This document shows positions 10,333 to 22,004 of a stretch of 64,000 nt of DNA, one piece after another. The notes beneath the pieces are model-generated. The model was given only the letters and a program-made list of their open reading frames with translations. It made no database searches and was not told where the DNA came from. The stretch lies in assembly GCA_907164885.2 (NCBI GenBank), contig OU015495.1, positions 215,604,224 through 215,668,223 on the forward strand. Reading direction: 5' to 3'. The position numbers were made by a program, and so were the translations under genes. The stretch comes from Dolomedes plantarius. Its lineage: Eukaryota; Arthropoda; Arachnida; Araneae; Dolomedidae. The stretch's first letter is position 1. Each line of letters opens with the position of its first letter.

Positions 10333-11551
10333 CACTCAAGAGCCAAAACATTATGACCACCCCTACATTTTGCAATGAATTCGCCTGGATGACGTGGAAG
10401 GCACGTGATCAGGTGGAAGTGGTATTTAACTGCTGCTGGAGAGTCTGAAGAATCATTCTTTCACTTACTTCGGTGTGTGATGGGAAAGGCTGCGGATCTA
10501 AGCGACTTTGATAGAGGGCAGATTGTAATGGCTCGAAGGCTCGGAACAAGTATTTCCAAAACTGCACGACTCGTGGGTTGTTCGCGACCTACAGTTGTTA
10601 GTACTTATGCAAAGTGGATGAATGACGGTGAAACCAGCAGTAGACGACATGGTGTTGGACGTCCACACGCTATCAATGAAAAAGGTCGTCGGAGACTGTC
10701 TCGCATGGTGAAGCAAAACCGGAGCCAGACAGTGGCTCAGCTGACAGCCCAATACAATGCAGGGCCAAGTAGAATAGTATCGCAGCACACTGTTCAGCGG
10801 ACACTGTTGGATATGGGGCTACGCAGCAAACGTCCCACTCGTGTGCCTTTGCTGACCAAGCGTCATCGACAACTGCGTCTGCGCTGGGCCCGGGAACATC
10901 GCGACTGCTCCATGGATCAGTGGGAGAGAGTTGCCTGGTCAGATGAATCACAGTTTGTCATTCATCACGCCGATGGCCGTGTCAGGATACGCCGTCTTCC
11001 AGGCGAACTGTTGCTCCCTCAATGTACAGTAGGTCATACACAGACCGGTGGTGGCGGTATTATGCTTTGGGGGACGTTCTCTTGGGCGTCTATGGGACCC
11101 GTGGTTGTGGTAGAGCAGACCATGAATGCTACAGGGTATCTGAACCTCATTGCTGACCAGTTGCACCCTTACATGGCCTCTGTTTTTACAGCTGAAAATG
11201 GAATGTTCCAACAGGACAACGCCCCGTGTCACAAGGCTAAAATTGTGTTGGAGTGGTTCCAGGAACATGATGCTGAATTCCAGTTAATGTCCTGGCCGCC
11301 TAACTCACCGGATCTCAATCCGATAGAACACATTGTGGATGTCATGGGACGGCAGCTCAGAGTTCAAAGGCCACCAATTCGCAATATCTCGGATTTGCGT
11401 GACCGTTGCTTAAACATCTGGTACAATCTGTCCCCGGCCATCTACCATGGACTTGTGGCATCCATGCCAAGGCGGGTTGAAGCTGTGTTGCGCGCCAAAG
11501 GTGGGCCAACTCGTTATTGACAGGTGGTCATAATGTTTTGGCTCTTGAGTG
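10333..11551 (+). mobile_element. Apparently intact Tc1/mariner element, DD36E type (1,219 bp)
   Basis: The termini are perfect 29-bp inverted repeats (10333-10361 and 11523-11551) beginning CACTCAAGAGCCAAAACATT. TA lies on both sides (10331-10332 and 11552-11553). The single gene inside has no stop or frameshift. The perfect repeats and open frame suggest a young insertion. Both flanks are TA-rich microsatellite. Confidence 0.92.
10480..11520 (+). CDS. Tc1/mariner DD36E transposase (346 aa)
   Basis: This enzyme would cut the element out and join it to a TA target in the nucleus. I place the start at 10480 ([14 protein letters not shown]) rather than the in-frame ATG at 10405, because Tc1 proteins usually begin just ahead of the first helix-turn-helix. 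That domain spans residues 10-50 ([13 protein letters not shown]...[13 protein letters not shown]). A GRP-type linker lies at 60-62 and a second DNA-binding region at about 70-125. Catalytic residues are Asp155 (AWSDESQF), Asp246 (FQQDNAPCH) and Glu283 (SPDLNPIEH). There are 36 residues between Asp246 and Glu283, against 34 in classic Tc1, matching the DD36E (Incomer) group. The GGGGIMLWG loop is at 190-198. Length is normal and the C-terminus ends in the usual GGPTRY. The tryptophan after NPIEH is replaced (HIVD instead of HIWD). Confidence 0.9.
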   Translation: MGKAADLSDFDRGQIVMARRLGTSISKTARLVGCSRPTVVSTYAKWMNDGETSSRRHGVGRPHAINEKGRRRLSRMVKQNRSQTVAQLTAQYNAGPSRIVSQHTVQRTLLDMGLRSKRPTRVPLLTKRHRQLRLRWAREHRDCSMDQWERVAWSDESQFVIHHADGRVRIRRLPGELLLPQCTVGHTQTGGGGIMLWGTFSWASMGPVVVVEQTMNATGYLNLIADQLHPYMASVFTAENGMFQQDNAPCHKAKIVLEWFQEHDAEFQLMSWPPNSPDLNPIEHIVDVMGRQLRVQRPPIRNISDLRDRCLNIWYNLSPAIYHGLVASMPRRVEAVLRAKGGPTRY

Positions 11552-11565
11552 TATATATATATATA

Positions 11566-12532
11566 CAGTGGAATCTCGATCTATCGTTTTCGAAGGTACT
11601 GACTCAACTAAACGATAGATGCGGGATCATACAAAAAAGTATAAACATACCTTACAGTTTGATATCCCTAAAATATATCTACTCACATACATAAATGCAT
11701 ACATACCCGTAGTGTAACTGAAGATAAAATTTCAAAGTTGTACTGAAATCCAAGATAACAATAATAAAATAAGAAATACACGTAGATACACAGGAATGTT
11801 GATTCAAATAAAAGTACTTAACCGTAGTTTGTTTTCTGTCGGTTTTCTCTCCAAGTAAACAATATTTTTTTTCGTGTTGCATTCTTTTCGGTATCGGTTA
11901 TTGTGTGAGAGTATAAAGAAGCGTCAGCCGTGAATCGTTTGTAACTAGAACCATTCCATTGCACTGGATGGGATCCACCAGGAAGTTCTGCTTCCGGGTG
12001 AAAAACTCATCGGCCAGTCTAGAACTGCAGTAATCAGAAACTTCTCACACACAGGCCAACAAAAAATCTCACTGTGAGCCATTGCTGATAAGAACAGAAA
12101 TGTTGAATAGTCGGTGAATTTGGAATGAGTTGCCGAAAATAGGGTACTCCAGGGGCTAAAGAATTAAGGAACACCAACAATGAACAAATAATGGGAGTGG
12201 TACAATAAAGCGAAACCAGGCTAAACAAGAGAGAACAAAAATACGATACCGTGCATCTCAAATGGTCTGCTCATTGTTTAATTAGAGCGTCATTGTAGCT
12301 CAATCTAGACGTTTATATTTCAGGTTCAGTTATTATGAAAAAATGATCGATCCGATAAATTAATGTAAAGCTGCGATATTCTGAACGAATATTGCGGGAA
12401 AACGATGGATCGAGGAATGATCCATGCGATCTTTTTTGCTTGTTTTCTATGGAATTTATTCGGGACTGGGTGAAATAAACGATACATACGGGAAAACGAT
12501 CGTTCGGGGAACGATCGATCGAGATTCCACTG
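11566..12532 (+). mobile_element. pogo-like element with CAGTGGAATCTCGATC ends (967 bp)
   Basis: The ends CAGTGGAATCTCGATCTATC and (reverse complement) CAGTGGAATCTCGATCGATC form inverted repeats flanked by TA. Subterminal copies of ACGATAGATGCGGGA and related motifs occur on both sides. The roughly 800-bp interior has no recognised transposase. Two 173-bp copies with the same ends (13458-13630 and 33343-33515) are shorter derivatives. Confidence 0.75.

Positions 12533-12578
<46 letters not shown>
12533..12578. repeat. (TA)n-(TG)n microsatellite
   Basis: About 23 bp of TA followed by about 22 bp of TG repeats. Confidence 0.9.
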
Positions 12579-13457
12579 ATAATAACGGCCCACCATTATA
12601 TATCTAAAGCGTAATTAAAATTATCCTGTTAATAAAGCACGACCCCTTTTCTAAAATTGCAACCTAAAAGTAAAATAAGATAATTTATATTAGCCCTGCA
12701 GATCATTATACAGGCATGTGAAGTAGCTGAACTCAATAACATCCCCAGATATGAGTGTAGGAAGTTTATGAGATTCCGAATGTCAGTGTAATGTCAAAAA
12801 TCTTGAAGAGCCCTCGAAACCACTCTGGATTTATGGGTTCTGTAACGTCTAAACCACACTTTATAAGAACTTTATGGCCACTTATCCTGCACCCAGGTCA
12901 ATAGTTCGCGGTTCTAACAAGCGCGGTATCTAGCAGTAAAGTCCCCGGGCAAAACTTAAGTGGGCACGTGAATTCCACGAATCTAAAGACGCCCATTTAA
13001 AATATTAAGTAGTTTAGGCCCTCTGGCGTCAATATCGCCAAACACCCATTTAATATTGCATGAACAGAAGATTTCTTGCTTTTCGTGTCTAACTCTCGTT
13101 GCTGTCGGACCTGCTGTCCGATATGATGTAAAATCTGCGGTTCTGAATGCGCCCCAGCAGGGACCGGTGGCGTTGCTATTGTGTGTGTCAAGATACCTGT
13201 GTTTTGCTGAATAATGTTTGTCTACACTAGAATCCGGAATAAATTAATATGCGTCGCATCTCTGTTCTGTGTGTCCCTTCAATGCCTTGCATCTCATTGT
13301 GGGTTTCTTCCCCGGTGTGTCAACAGCTCTCGTGAAATGGTCTTCATCTCCTGACACTCCGGCTACGTCTACAATATGTTTGTGTTTCATCTCCGCTACA
13401 TAGTGTAAAGTTAAAGTTTATCGTGCGCCTATGCCGAGCGCATCACACACACATATA
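12579..13457. other. No gene seen
   Basis: This stretch is less AT-rich than its neighbours and has no terminal repeats or known protein. A 64-codon frame (12997-13191) has no domain. It could be single-copy host DNA. Confidence 0.35.
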
Positions 13458-13627
13458 CAGTGGAATCTCGATCTATCGTTTTTCAAGGGACCGACTGAAA
13501 TGAACGATAAATGCGGGAAAACGATAGATGCGGAAACATAACAAAGCAATATGATCGTTGGGACTGGATAAAATGAACGAAACATACGGAAAAACGATGG
13601 ATCCGAAAACGACCGATCGAGATTCCA

Positions 13628-13630
<3 letters not shown>
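13458..13630 (+). mobile_element. pogo-like MITE (173 bp), CAGTGGAATCTCGATC family
   Basis: The same ends as the 11566-12532 element enclose only about 120 bp of shared subterminal sequence. It is nearly identical to the copy at 33343-33515. The left flank is TA and the right flank TG (a diverged TA). Confidence 0.85.
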
Positions 13631-13669
<39 letters not shown>

Positions 13670-14648
13670 TGGGGGCAAAGGTTCGCACGTACATTTTAAA
13701 ATGACCGGGAAGAGTTTTAGGAAGAATAGGGTAGGCAATGCATTCCTCTACTTCTAGTCAGTTGCCTCGTAAAAAATGTTGGAGTTAAGACCCCCTTTTG
13801 CAGAGAAAATGAGGTAAGTTTATTTTCGTCTCTTTTAATGTAATTTTTTGCAACTTTTGAGTAATTTTGAGCATCACTCCAACTCACGAGCTGTTTTATG
13901 TCTATTTTCGCATGTTAGGGTGGTAAATAACCTTTCAAATCCTACCTTAAGTTTTGGATTCACTCAAATATAATGGCGTCCATTCTGCCAAAACAGAACC
14001 GGCACGAAATGGGGTAAAAGTTTGCGGGAGTCATGGGGTAAAGGTTCGCACTGCAAACCTTTGCCCCTCATACGAATAACATTTGTTTCATTCCCGCTTT
14101 TCATTAGGAATCCTTATTTACAACGTCTTTTAGTTCTTGGTTCCAGTTTACGGTAGGTGTCTAGCGTGCGGGAATTATACGGGAGTTTTTGTCGTCGGGA
14201 AAAATGCGCTAATTATACGGGAATTTAGCATTTTGACCTACAAATGCGGGAATTTCATTCAACCTTTTTCTTATAATTTTTTAAAATAAAAAAAAATTAC
14301 TACAAAATAAACGAGAATAAAATGCTCCAATACTCGTATGTGCGGCAAAGGGAAAAGGTTCCAAAATCCATTTTATTTATTTTTTTATTTATTTTTATTT
14401 TTTATTACAGCCAATATACATTGGAAAAAGTCGTTCTACTATTATTTTAAAGTCAAGTTTGTTTCCATTGTTCCAGTCATTCACCTTTCATTGACAACCC
14501 TTTTTACCTGGAATTAAAAAAATTCAATAGATCTAGGTAACTAATCCTCCAAAGCCTTGTGGTATAGGTACCTTTATTTTAAATCCCATTATTTCACAAA
14601 TTATTCTTCCAATTGGGATTTATGTGGGAATTTCATTTACACGAGACT

Positions 14649-15548
14649 CAGTGGCGCAGCAAAGGGGGGCAAGGGCGTCAATCATGCCCCGGGCGCCACT
14701 CGCAGAGGGGCGCCAATGTAAGATCCATATATTATATTACTATATGTTTTCGAGGTGGATGCCAATATAAGGTCTATATATTATATTACTATATGTTTTT
14801 CAGGTGAGGGCACCAATATAAGGTCTATATATTATATTACTATATGTTTTTCAGGGGAGGGCCCCAATATAAGGTCTATATATTATATTACTATATGTTT
14901 TTCAGGGGAGGGCGCCAATATAAGGTATATATATTATATTACTATATTACTATATATTTTTCAGGGGAGGGCCCCAATATAAGGTCTATATATTCTATTA
15001 CTATATGTTTTTCAGGGGAGGGCCCCAATATAAGGTCTATATATTCTATTACTATATGTTTTTCAGGGGAGGGCGCCAATATAAGGTATATATATTATAT
15101 TACTATATTATTTTGTGGGGGGCGCCAATATAAGGTCTACATATTATATTACTATATGTTTTTAGGGGAGGGCACCAACATAAGGTCTATATATTATGTT
15201 ACTATATGCTTTTCGGGGGGGAGTGCCAATATAAGGTCTATATATTATGTTATATGTTTATCGAGGGCGCCAATATAGGGTCTACATATTATATTACTAT
15301 ATGTTTTTAGGGGAGGGCACCAACATAAGGTCTATATATTATGTTACTATATGCTTTTCGGGGGGGAGTGCCAATATAAGGTCTATATATTATGTTATAT
15401 GTTTATCGAGGGCGCCAATATAGGGTCTATATATTACTATATGTACATATAGTATATGTACAAACATATTACTATATGTGTTTCAGGGGGGGGGGGGCGC
15501 CACAAAGGTATCGTGCCCCGGGCGCCAGTTATGCTCGCTACGCCACTG
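14649..15548 (+). mobile_element. Minisatellite-bearing hAT MITE, copy B (900 bp, about 15 units)
   Basis: The ends are CAGTGGCGCAGCAAA and TCGCTACGCCACTG. The perfect 8-bp duplication ACGAGACT lies at 14641-14648 and 15549-15556. The interior is a head-to-tail array of about 15 units of 45-60 bp, each with CCAATATAAGGTCTATATAT, a TTATATTACTATATG stretch and a TTTTTCAGGGGAGGGC junction. Units differ by small changes (for example GGTATATA for GGTCTATA). Confidence 0.92.
15121..15412 (+). repeat. Higher-order duplication within the minisatellite
   Basis: A block of three consecutive units (about 145 bp, with distinctive GGCACCAACATAAGG and GGAGTGCCAATATAAGG junctions and a TTATCGAGGGC ending) occurs twice in a row with almost no differences. 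This indicates recent unequal exchange or slippage of several units at once. Confidence 0.8.
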
Positions 15549-16198
15549 ACGAGACTATGAAATTGAGATGGGGTGAACCGGGAGAACAAAAAAGCAAGTT
15601 TTCAGTGCTTAAAGGAAACTTCAAATTTCACTTGGCAATTATTAATGGGCATTCACAATTTTGTAATTTGAAAATAAATTAAGGTTTTTGATAAAAACTG
15701 TTTGTTTTTAATTATAATTTTTTTTATATAAAATGCTTCAAAATCCATCAATTAAAAATCAAATAAATAAGTACAACACAAAAAATAACATAGTTCTGAA
15801 AAAAGACCTATTTTACATGATAAAAGAATTAAATGTTATTACAAGACATTGTAGGCTATGAAGGTGTGGTCAGGGAAATTAGCTCTCCCTTATTAATGGA
15901 CGAGTTTCAGCTACTTTGCTACCTAGATAGCAAAGGAAAAAAAGAGGGGGGGGGGGGGATTTTACAAGCCAGTACTGCTAGACACCCTGTTTCATTACCT
16001 AGACTAAATGTTTTTTTTTCCTTTTCCGGAGTTTGAATAGTAATAAGATAAGTGATATTTAATAATATTTTATTGACAGAATCAAAAATCAATCAATAAA
16101 TAGGATTAATGCATCTAGTCAAGTGTACTGAGTCAATTTTTTGCCTACCATAATTTGTTTAATTTTTACGGGTTTTAAAAGACTGAGTAAAGCCTGAG

Positions 16199-16377
16199 CA
16201 GTGGCGCACCCAGGATTTTTTCTTGGGGGGGGGGGACGAGATGAATGGATAAAAATATTTATAATGCATTGGGGGGGGGGGCGAGATGAACGAACAAAAA
16301 TATTTATAATGCAAAATCAATATTTCTATTTCTTTAGGGGGGGGGGCAGGTCCCCCCCTCCCCTGGGTGCGCCACTG
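16199..16377 (+). mobile_element. hAT-type MITE (179 bp), CAGTGGCGCACCCAGG family
   Basis: The inverted ends are CAGTGGCGCACCCAGG and CCTGGGTGCGCCACTG. The flanks AGCCTGAG and AGCCTAAG (16191-16198 and 16378-16385) form an 8-bp duplication with one difference. Copy 1 of the host element has a single AGCCTAAG at the corresponding point, confirming the insertion. Inside is a duplicated unit (GATGAAYGRAYAAAAATATT) separated by G tracts. Confidence 0.88.
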
Positions 16378-16492
16378 AGCCTAAGATATGATATAACGAT
16401 AGTGTTAATAGTTGATATTTTAATTGGAAGTTCTTTAGTTTAAGAAAAAAATTATTGAGATTTATCCCGTTCAATTTGTGATTTTCTATATA

Positions 16493-18137
16493 CAGTGGCT
16501 CCCAAAAGTGTTCGTACACTTACGATTTTCAATGAAATAGGGGTCTATCCATCAATTAAAATGAATATTTCAGAATGGGTATTTAATAATAAGATCTATA
16601 ATCTATTCTTAACAAAACTACGTGAAATATTTTGAAAACATAGTAAAACTTTATTTTTAAGAAAACAATAATCCAAAAGTAACAAAAACTTTATCTCACA
16701 AAAGTCTTCGTACACTTGTAAAAAATCTCTACATATTAGTAAATATTCTAATTTTTCGTTAAATAAATATTTAATAGGATATCCTTTAGCATCCACAGCA
16801 GCTTTTAAATGTCTGGGAATAGATTGCTTTAGTTTTTTTGTAATTTTTTCATCAATGTTCATCCATTCTTCCATCATAATTGTTTTTAGTTTGCTTTTCG
16901 TGTGAATGTCGTGTTTCCGTACTTGAACCTCCAGCTGCCTCCATATATGTTCTATTGGGTTTAAATCTGGCGATTGAGGTGGTTTTTTCAAAACTTGTGG
17001 ACAATTATAGAGACACCAGATGCGAACGTTGAGAGCCGTGTGCTTAGGATCGTTATCTTGATAAAAAACAAAGTTGTTTCCAATACCCAAATTTTGAGCT
17101 GATAATTTTAAATTGTCTCTTAAAATATTTATAAAAACAGCATGATTCATTATGTCATCGATAAATACCAAATTTCCTAGTCCTGGTGCTGACATGCACC
17201 CCCACTCAAGGATACCTCCACCGGCATGCTTAACTGTTTCTAGTAAGCTCTTGGGATTAAATTCCTCATTTTTTTCTTCTCCATACGCCCATCAGCACCA
17301 AAAATGTTCATCGGCAAATAAGACATTATTCCAATAGGTTTGGGGCTTATTTATCATTGATAGTGCTAAGGGAAGCCTAAACTTTCTGTTTTTCTCACTC
17401 ACAAAAAATTTTCTATGAGCAGAACGTCCATGTAATCCAGCTGTTCTGAGAACTCGTCAAAAAATTTCATGTGAAATTGAAGTAGAAAATGTTTCATTAA
17501 ATTCTGCAGAAACTTTTACAGCACTCAAACGTGAAATTTTCACAATTTTTCTAATTATATATCTCTGATCACGTTTTGTTAACTTTGCCGGACGGCCTTT
17601 TCTTACCTTGTTTTCGATCCAATTTTCTTCTTTAAAGCGTTTTTTCACATACTGCATAGTAGAATGGGATAAATTAAGTAATTTAGCAATATTCCGAACT
17701 GATTTACCACTACTATGATGACAAATAATAAATTTTCGAATGCTGTTTGTTGTTTCTTTACGACTACGAGCCATTTTAAATAATAAATAGAATATTACGG
17801 AGTAGGCAAGCAAAAATTAAAGCCAAACGATATTTTAAATGCCACCACAGTTCAAAAATAAAAATTAAGAGCCAGACGATAATTTTAATTATGAATTTAT
17901 CCGAAAATATTTCAGTGTACGATGACTTTTGTGAGATAAAATTTTTGTTACTTTTTGATAACTGGTTTCTTAAAAATAAACTTTTAATATGTTTTCAAAA
18001 TATTTCATGTAGTTTTGTTAAGAATATATTATAGATCTTATTATTAAATACCCATTCTGAAATATTCATTTTAATGAATGAATAGACCCCTATTTCATTG
18101 AAATTCGTAAGTGTACGAACACATTTGGGAGCCACTG
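16493..18137 (-). mobile_element. Tc1/mariner DD34E element, copy A (1,645 bp), nested
   Basis: The ends CAGTGGCTCCCAAAAGTGTT and its complement form inverted repeats, with subterminal TCGTACACTTACGATTTTC sequences at both sides. It inserted at a TA in the GGGTAGG element. The transposase gene is on the minus strand and broken. Confidence 0.88.
16596..17813 (-). pseudogene. Tc1/mariner DD34E transposase, frameshifted
   Basis: The N-terminal part (17813 to 17457) begins MARSRKET if read from the third in-frame ATG codon. It carries the helix-turn-helix (RNIAKLLNLSHSTMQYVKKR) and a GRPAKLTKRD linker. The C-terminal part (17195 to 16596) has YQDNDPKHTALN (second Asp) and [11 protein letters not shown] (Glu), 34 residues apart. 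The region between, around 17196-17456, is recognisable but broken by stops and frameshifts, and the first-Asp segment LFADE is damaged. It is inactive. Confidence 0.85.
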
Positions 18138-18431
18138 GATATAACACGTTTAGAAAGATTACAAAATGTAAAATAAAATTATTTAGACAACTCTATTTGT
18201 GATTTTCTATGTCTATCCAGTTAGAAACCAACGACTGGGACAAAGGTTCGCAAACAGCTGTTTTGGTAAAATTAAAAATTGGGTGCCTAAACCTTTCGGG
18301 AAAAAATTCATTATTTTACAGAAGGTAGAGGAGATACCCAACTACAATACAAGTGGCTTTTGGGGGCGATAGGATCTAAAGGAGGCCCGTAAAATACCAA
18401 AAACTCAAAACTGCAAACCTTTGCCCCCACT

Positions 18432-19177
<746 letters not shown>

Positions 19178-19254
19178 CTAGCTGAAAACCTGTACTTCGT
19201 TACGGAGTACATCAAAATAAATACAACCGTCAATCTATGCAATTAACGCCAAAA

Positions 19255-19301
<47 letters not shown>

Positions 19302-19972
19302 ATAAATACAACGGTCAATGTATGCAATTGTGTAAAGAAAACGACAAAATAATGTAGAAGAAAATATTCAAATTAAATCTAATAGAACACATTAAAGAAA
19401 ATATAGTACAGTTAACATAGTACAGTTTGAGGAACATTTCTTTTACTGTATTTTAATATTTTTTTGGATAATGTCCAATCGTCTGCCGCATTAGAAAGAA
19501 GAAAAAAATATGTTTTTTTGTCAATTTATTCCGTTGTCATGCACGTGACGCAAAATTAGTTTAAAGTATCACAAAGAGAAAAGAAACCACGTAATCATCA
19601 TTTAATAAGTTAAATTGTAAAAATGAATCTTTAAAAATTCACCAAAAATCAGAAAATGGAGGTAAAGATTCGAAAAAGATTTCATTTTAAAGGAATTTTT
19701 AGGATCTTTCTCGCGATGTAAATTTTATAATCCTTAGGTTATTATTTTAAATGCAAACTTTAAAAAAATATTACAAAAACATATTAAAAATTTAACTTAA
19801 AAAAAATCTAAGAAGAATTTTCCAAAAACCTTTCTTAGTGCACCCCTACACTATAAGAAGAATCGCCATGCAAAATTTCAGTCCAGCGGTTTGGGCTGTG
19901 TCAGTCAGTCAGTCAGTTATGGAATGAGTTATCATTACTTAATAACAGTTACGGAACTGTTTCATATATAGA
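19178..19972 (-). mobile_element. Helitron-type non-autonomous element (795 bp)
   Basis: On the minus strand it begins TCTATATATGAAACAGTTCC and ends ...GGTTTTCAGCTAG followed by T, inserted between A and T without duplication. That matches the TC...CTAG pattern of Helitrons. It contains GTCCAGCGGTTTG near its 5' side and a (TA)n run near its 3' side. There is no Rep/helicase. Related fragments occur at 34811-35318, 44500-44850 and 45265-45612. Confidence 0.65.
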
Positions 19973-20312
19973 TATGTAAGTGCTTTGCATGGTCTTGACT
20001 GTGCATAACCAAGTGTACGGCTCAAAAAAATTGCTTATTTAGTCTGGAAGCAACTTTTTTTTTTTAAGAGCATAACAACAAATGACGATGCATTTAAAAA
20101 AAGTGCGTGACTTCCAAGACTCTGAAGCGAGCGTTTTTACTAAAATTTCTTACTGCGTTAATTAAGCTGCTGGTATTTTTTTAATGGGCGAGATTTTAAT
20201 TCGTAGAAATGAAATTTCGCCTATAAAAGAAAAATAAAGTATGTCAGTAAATGAAAGATTAAAGTATGCAGTGTGATATACCTTCATAAAATGATATATA
20301 TATTTATATATA
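19973..20312. other. No gene seen
   Basis: AT-rich spacer without recognised repeats. Confidence 0.4.
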
Positions 20313-21958
20313 CAGTGGCTCCCAAAAGTGTTCGTACACTTACGATTTTCAATGAAATAGGGGTCTATCCATTAATTAAAATGAATATTTCAGAATGGGT
20401 ATTTAATAATAAGATCTATAATCTATTTACAAAATTACATGAAATATTTTGAAAACATAGTAAAAGTTTATTTTTAAGAAACCAGTAATCAAAAAGTAAC
20501 AAAAACTTTATCTCACAAAAGTCTTCGTACACTGAAATATTTTCGGATAAATTCATAATTAAAATTATTTTCTGGCGCTTTATTTTTATTTTTGAATTGT
20601 GGTGGCATTTTAACTATCGTTTGGCTTTAATTTTTGCTTACCTACTCCATAATATTCTATTTATTATTTCAAATACGTAGTCGTAAAGAAACAAGAAACA
20701 GTATTCTAAAATTGATTATTTTTCCTCATAGTAGTTTTAAATCAGTTCGGAATATTGCTAAAGTTCCATTCTACTGTGTAGTATGTGATGAAACGCTTTA
20801 AAGAAGAAAATCGGATCGAAAACAAGGTAAGAAAAGGTAGTCCGGCAAAGTTAACAAAACGTGATCAGAGATTTATAATTAGAAAATTTGCGAAAAATCC
20901 ACGATTGAGTGCTGTAAAAGTTTCTGCAGAATTTAATGAAACATTTTCTACTTCAATTTCACCTGAAACTGTTCGATGAGTTCTCAGAGCTGCTGGATTA
21001 CATGGGTATTCTGCCCGTAGAAAATTTTTCGTGAATGAAGAAAACAGAAAGCTTAGGCTTTCCTTTGCAAAATCAATGATAAATAAACCCCAAACGCATT
21101 GGAATAATGTCTTATTTGCCGATGAAAGCAAGTTTGCCATTTTTGGTTCCGATGGGCGTATAATTGTATGGAGAAGAAAAAATGAGAAACTTAATCCCAA
21201 GAACTTATTAGGAACAGTTTAGCATGGCGGCGGAGGTGTCCTTGTGTGGGGGTGGATGTCAGCATCAGGTCTAGGTAATTTGGTATTTATTGATAGCATA
21301 ATGAATCATGCTGTTTATATAAATATTTTAAGAAACAATTTAAAATTATCAGCCCAAAATTTGGGTATTGGAAACAACTTTGATTTTTATCAAGATAACG
21401 ATCCTAAGCACACGGCTCTCAACGTTCGCCTCTGGTGTCTCTAAAATTGTCCACAAGTTTTGAAAACACCGCCTCAATCGCCAGATTTTAACCCAATAGA
21501 ACATATTTGGAGAGAACTGGAGGTTCGAGTACGAAAACACGATATTCCCACGAAAAGAGAACTAAAAACAATTATGATGGAAAAATAGATGAACATTGAT
21601 GCAGAAATTACAAAAGAACTAGTGCAATCTATTCCCAGACGTTTAAAAGCTATTGTGGATGCTAAAGGTATCCTACTTAATATTAATTTAACGAAAAATT
21701 TGAATATTTACTAATATGTAGAGATTTTTTACAAGTGTACGAAGACTTTTGTGAGATAAAGTTTTTGTTACTTTTTGATTATTGGTTTCTTAAAAATAAA
21801 GTTTTACTATGTTTTAAAAATACTTCATGTAGTTTTATTAAGAATAGATTATAGATCATATTATTAAATACCTATTCTGAAATATTCATTTTAATTAATG
21901 GATAGACCCCCTATTTCATTTAAAATCGTAAGTGTACGAACACTTTTGGGAGCCACTG
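20313..21958 (+). mobile_element. Tc1/mariner DD34E element, copy B (1,646 bp)
   Basis: Same ends and length as the element at 16493-18137 but in the opposite orientation, with TA on both sides (20311-20312 and 21959-21960). It carries an independently decayed transposase. Confidence 0.9.
20672..21712 (+). pseudogene. Tc1/mariner DD34E transposase with several stops
   Basis: One near-continuous frame gives EENRIENKVRKGSPAKLT, NNVLFADESKFAIFG (first Asp), YQDNDPKHTALN (second Asp) and SPDFNPIEHIW (Glu, 34 residues later). It is interrupted by stops after SPETVR, after LLGTV, after RLWCL and after MMEK. The start codon is lost and the first helix-turn-helix is shifted out of frame. The lesions differ from those of copy A, so both came from an active ancestor. 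Confidence 0.88.
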
Positions 21959-21965
21959 TATATAT

Positions 21966-22002
21966 ATGTGTGTATGTGTGTGTGTGAGTGTGTGTGTATA
22001 CA
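21966..22002. repeat. (TG)n-rich microsatellite
   Basis: TG repeats with interruptions between the Tc1 element and a pogo-type terminus. Confidence 0.85.
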
Positions 22003-22004
22003 CA

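Larger units (their letters stand above)
14133..15638. mobile_element. Unclassified insertion in copy 2 (about 600 bp without its nested MITE)
   Basis: Copy 1 reads straight across this point (…GTCTTTTA|TTATTAATGG…), so the boundaries are defined by comparison. The inserted DNA carries repeats of AATTATACGGGA and GCGGGAATT on its left side, and a hAT MITE at 14649-15548. I see no inverted repeats at its ends and no target duplication, so its class is unknown. Confidence 0.55.

Noticed and set aside
10498..11268. Minus-strand frames of 92-106 codons opposite the DD36E transposase
   Set aside because: They are antisense shadows of a well-supported gene, with no domains.
14844..15278. A 144-codon repetitive frame (YKVYILYYYMFFRGG repeats) across the minisatellite MITE
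   Set aside because: The repeat unit happens to lack stops in one frame. The same frames appear in every copy and both orientations, with no start context or conservation of protein over DNA.
14649..15548. CRISPR-like array (regular units of about 50 bp)
   Set aside because: The units are contiguous, without unique spacers, in eukaryotic DNA and bounded by hAT ends and an 8-bp duplication.
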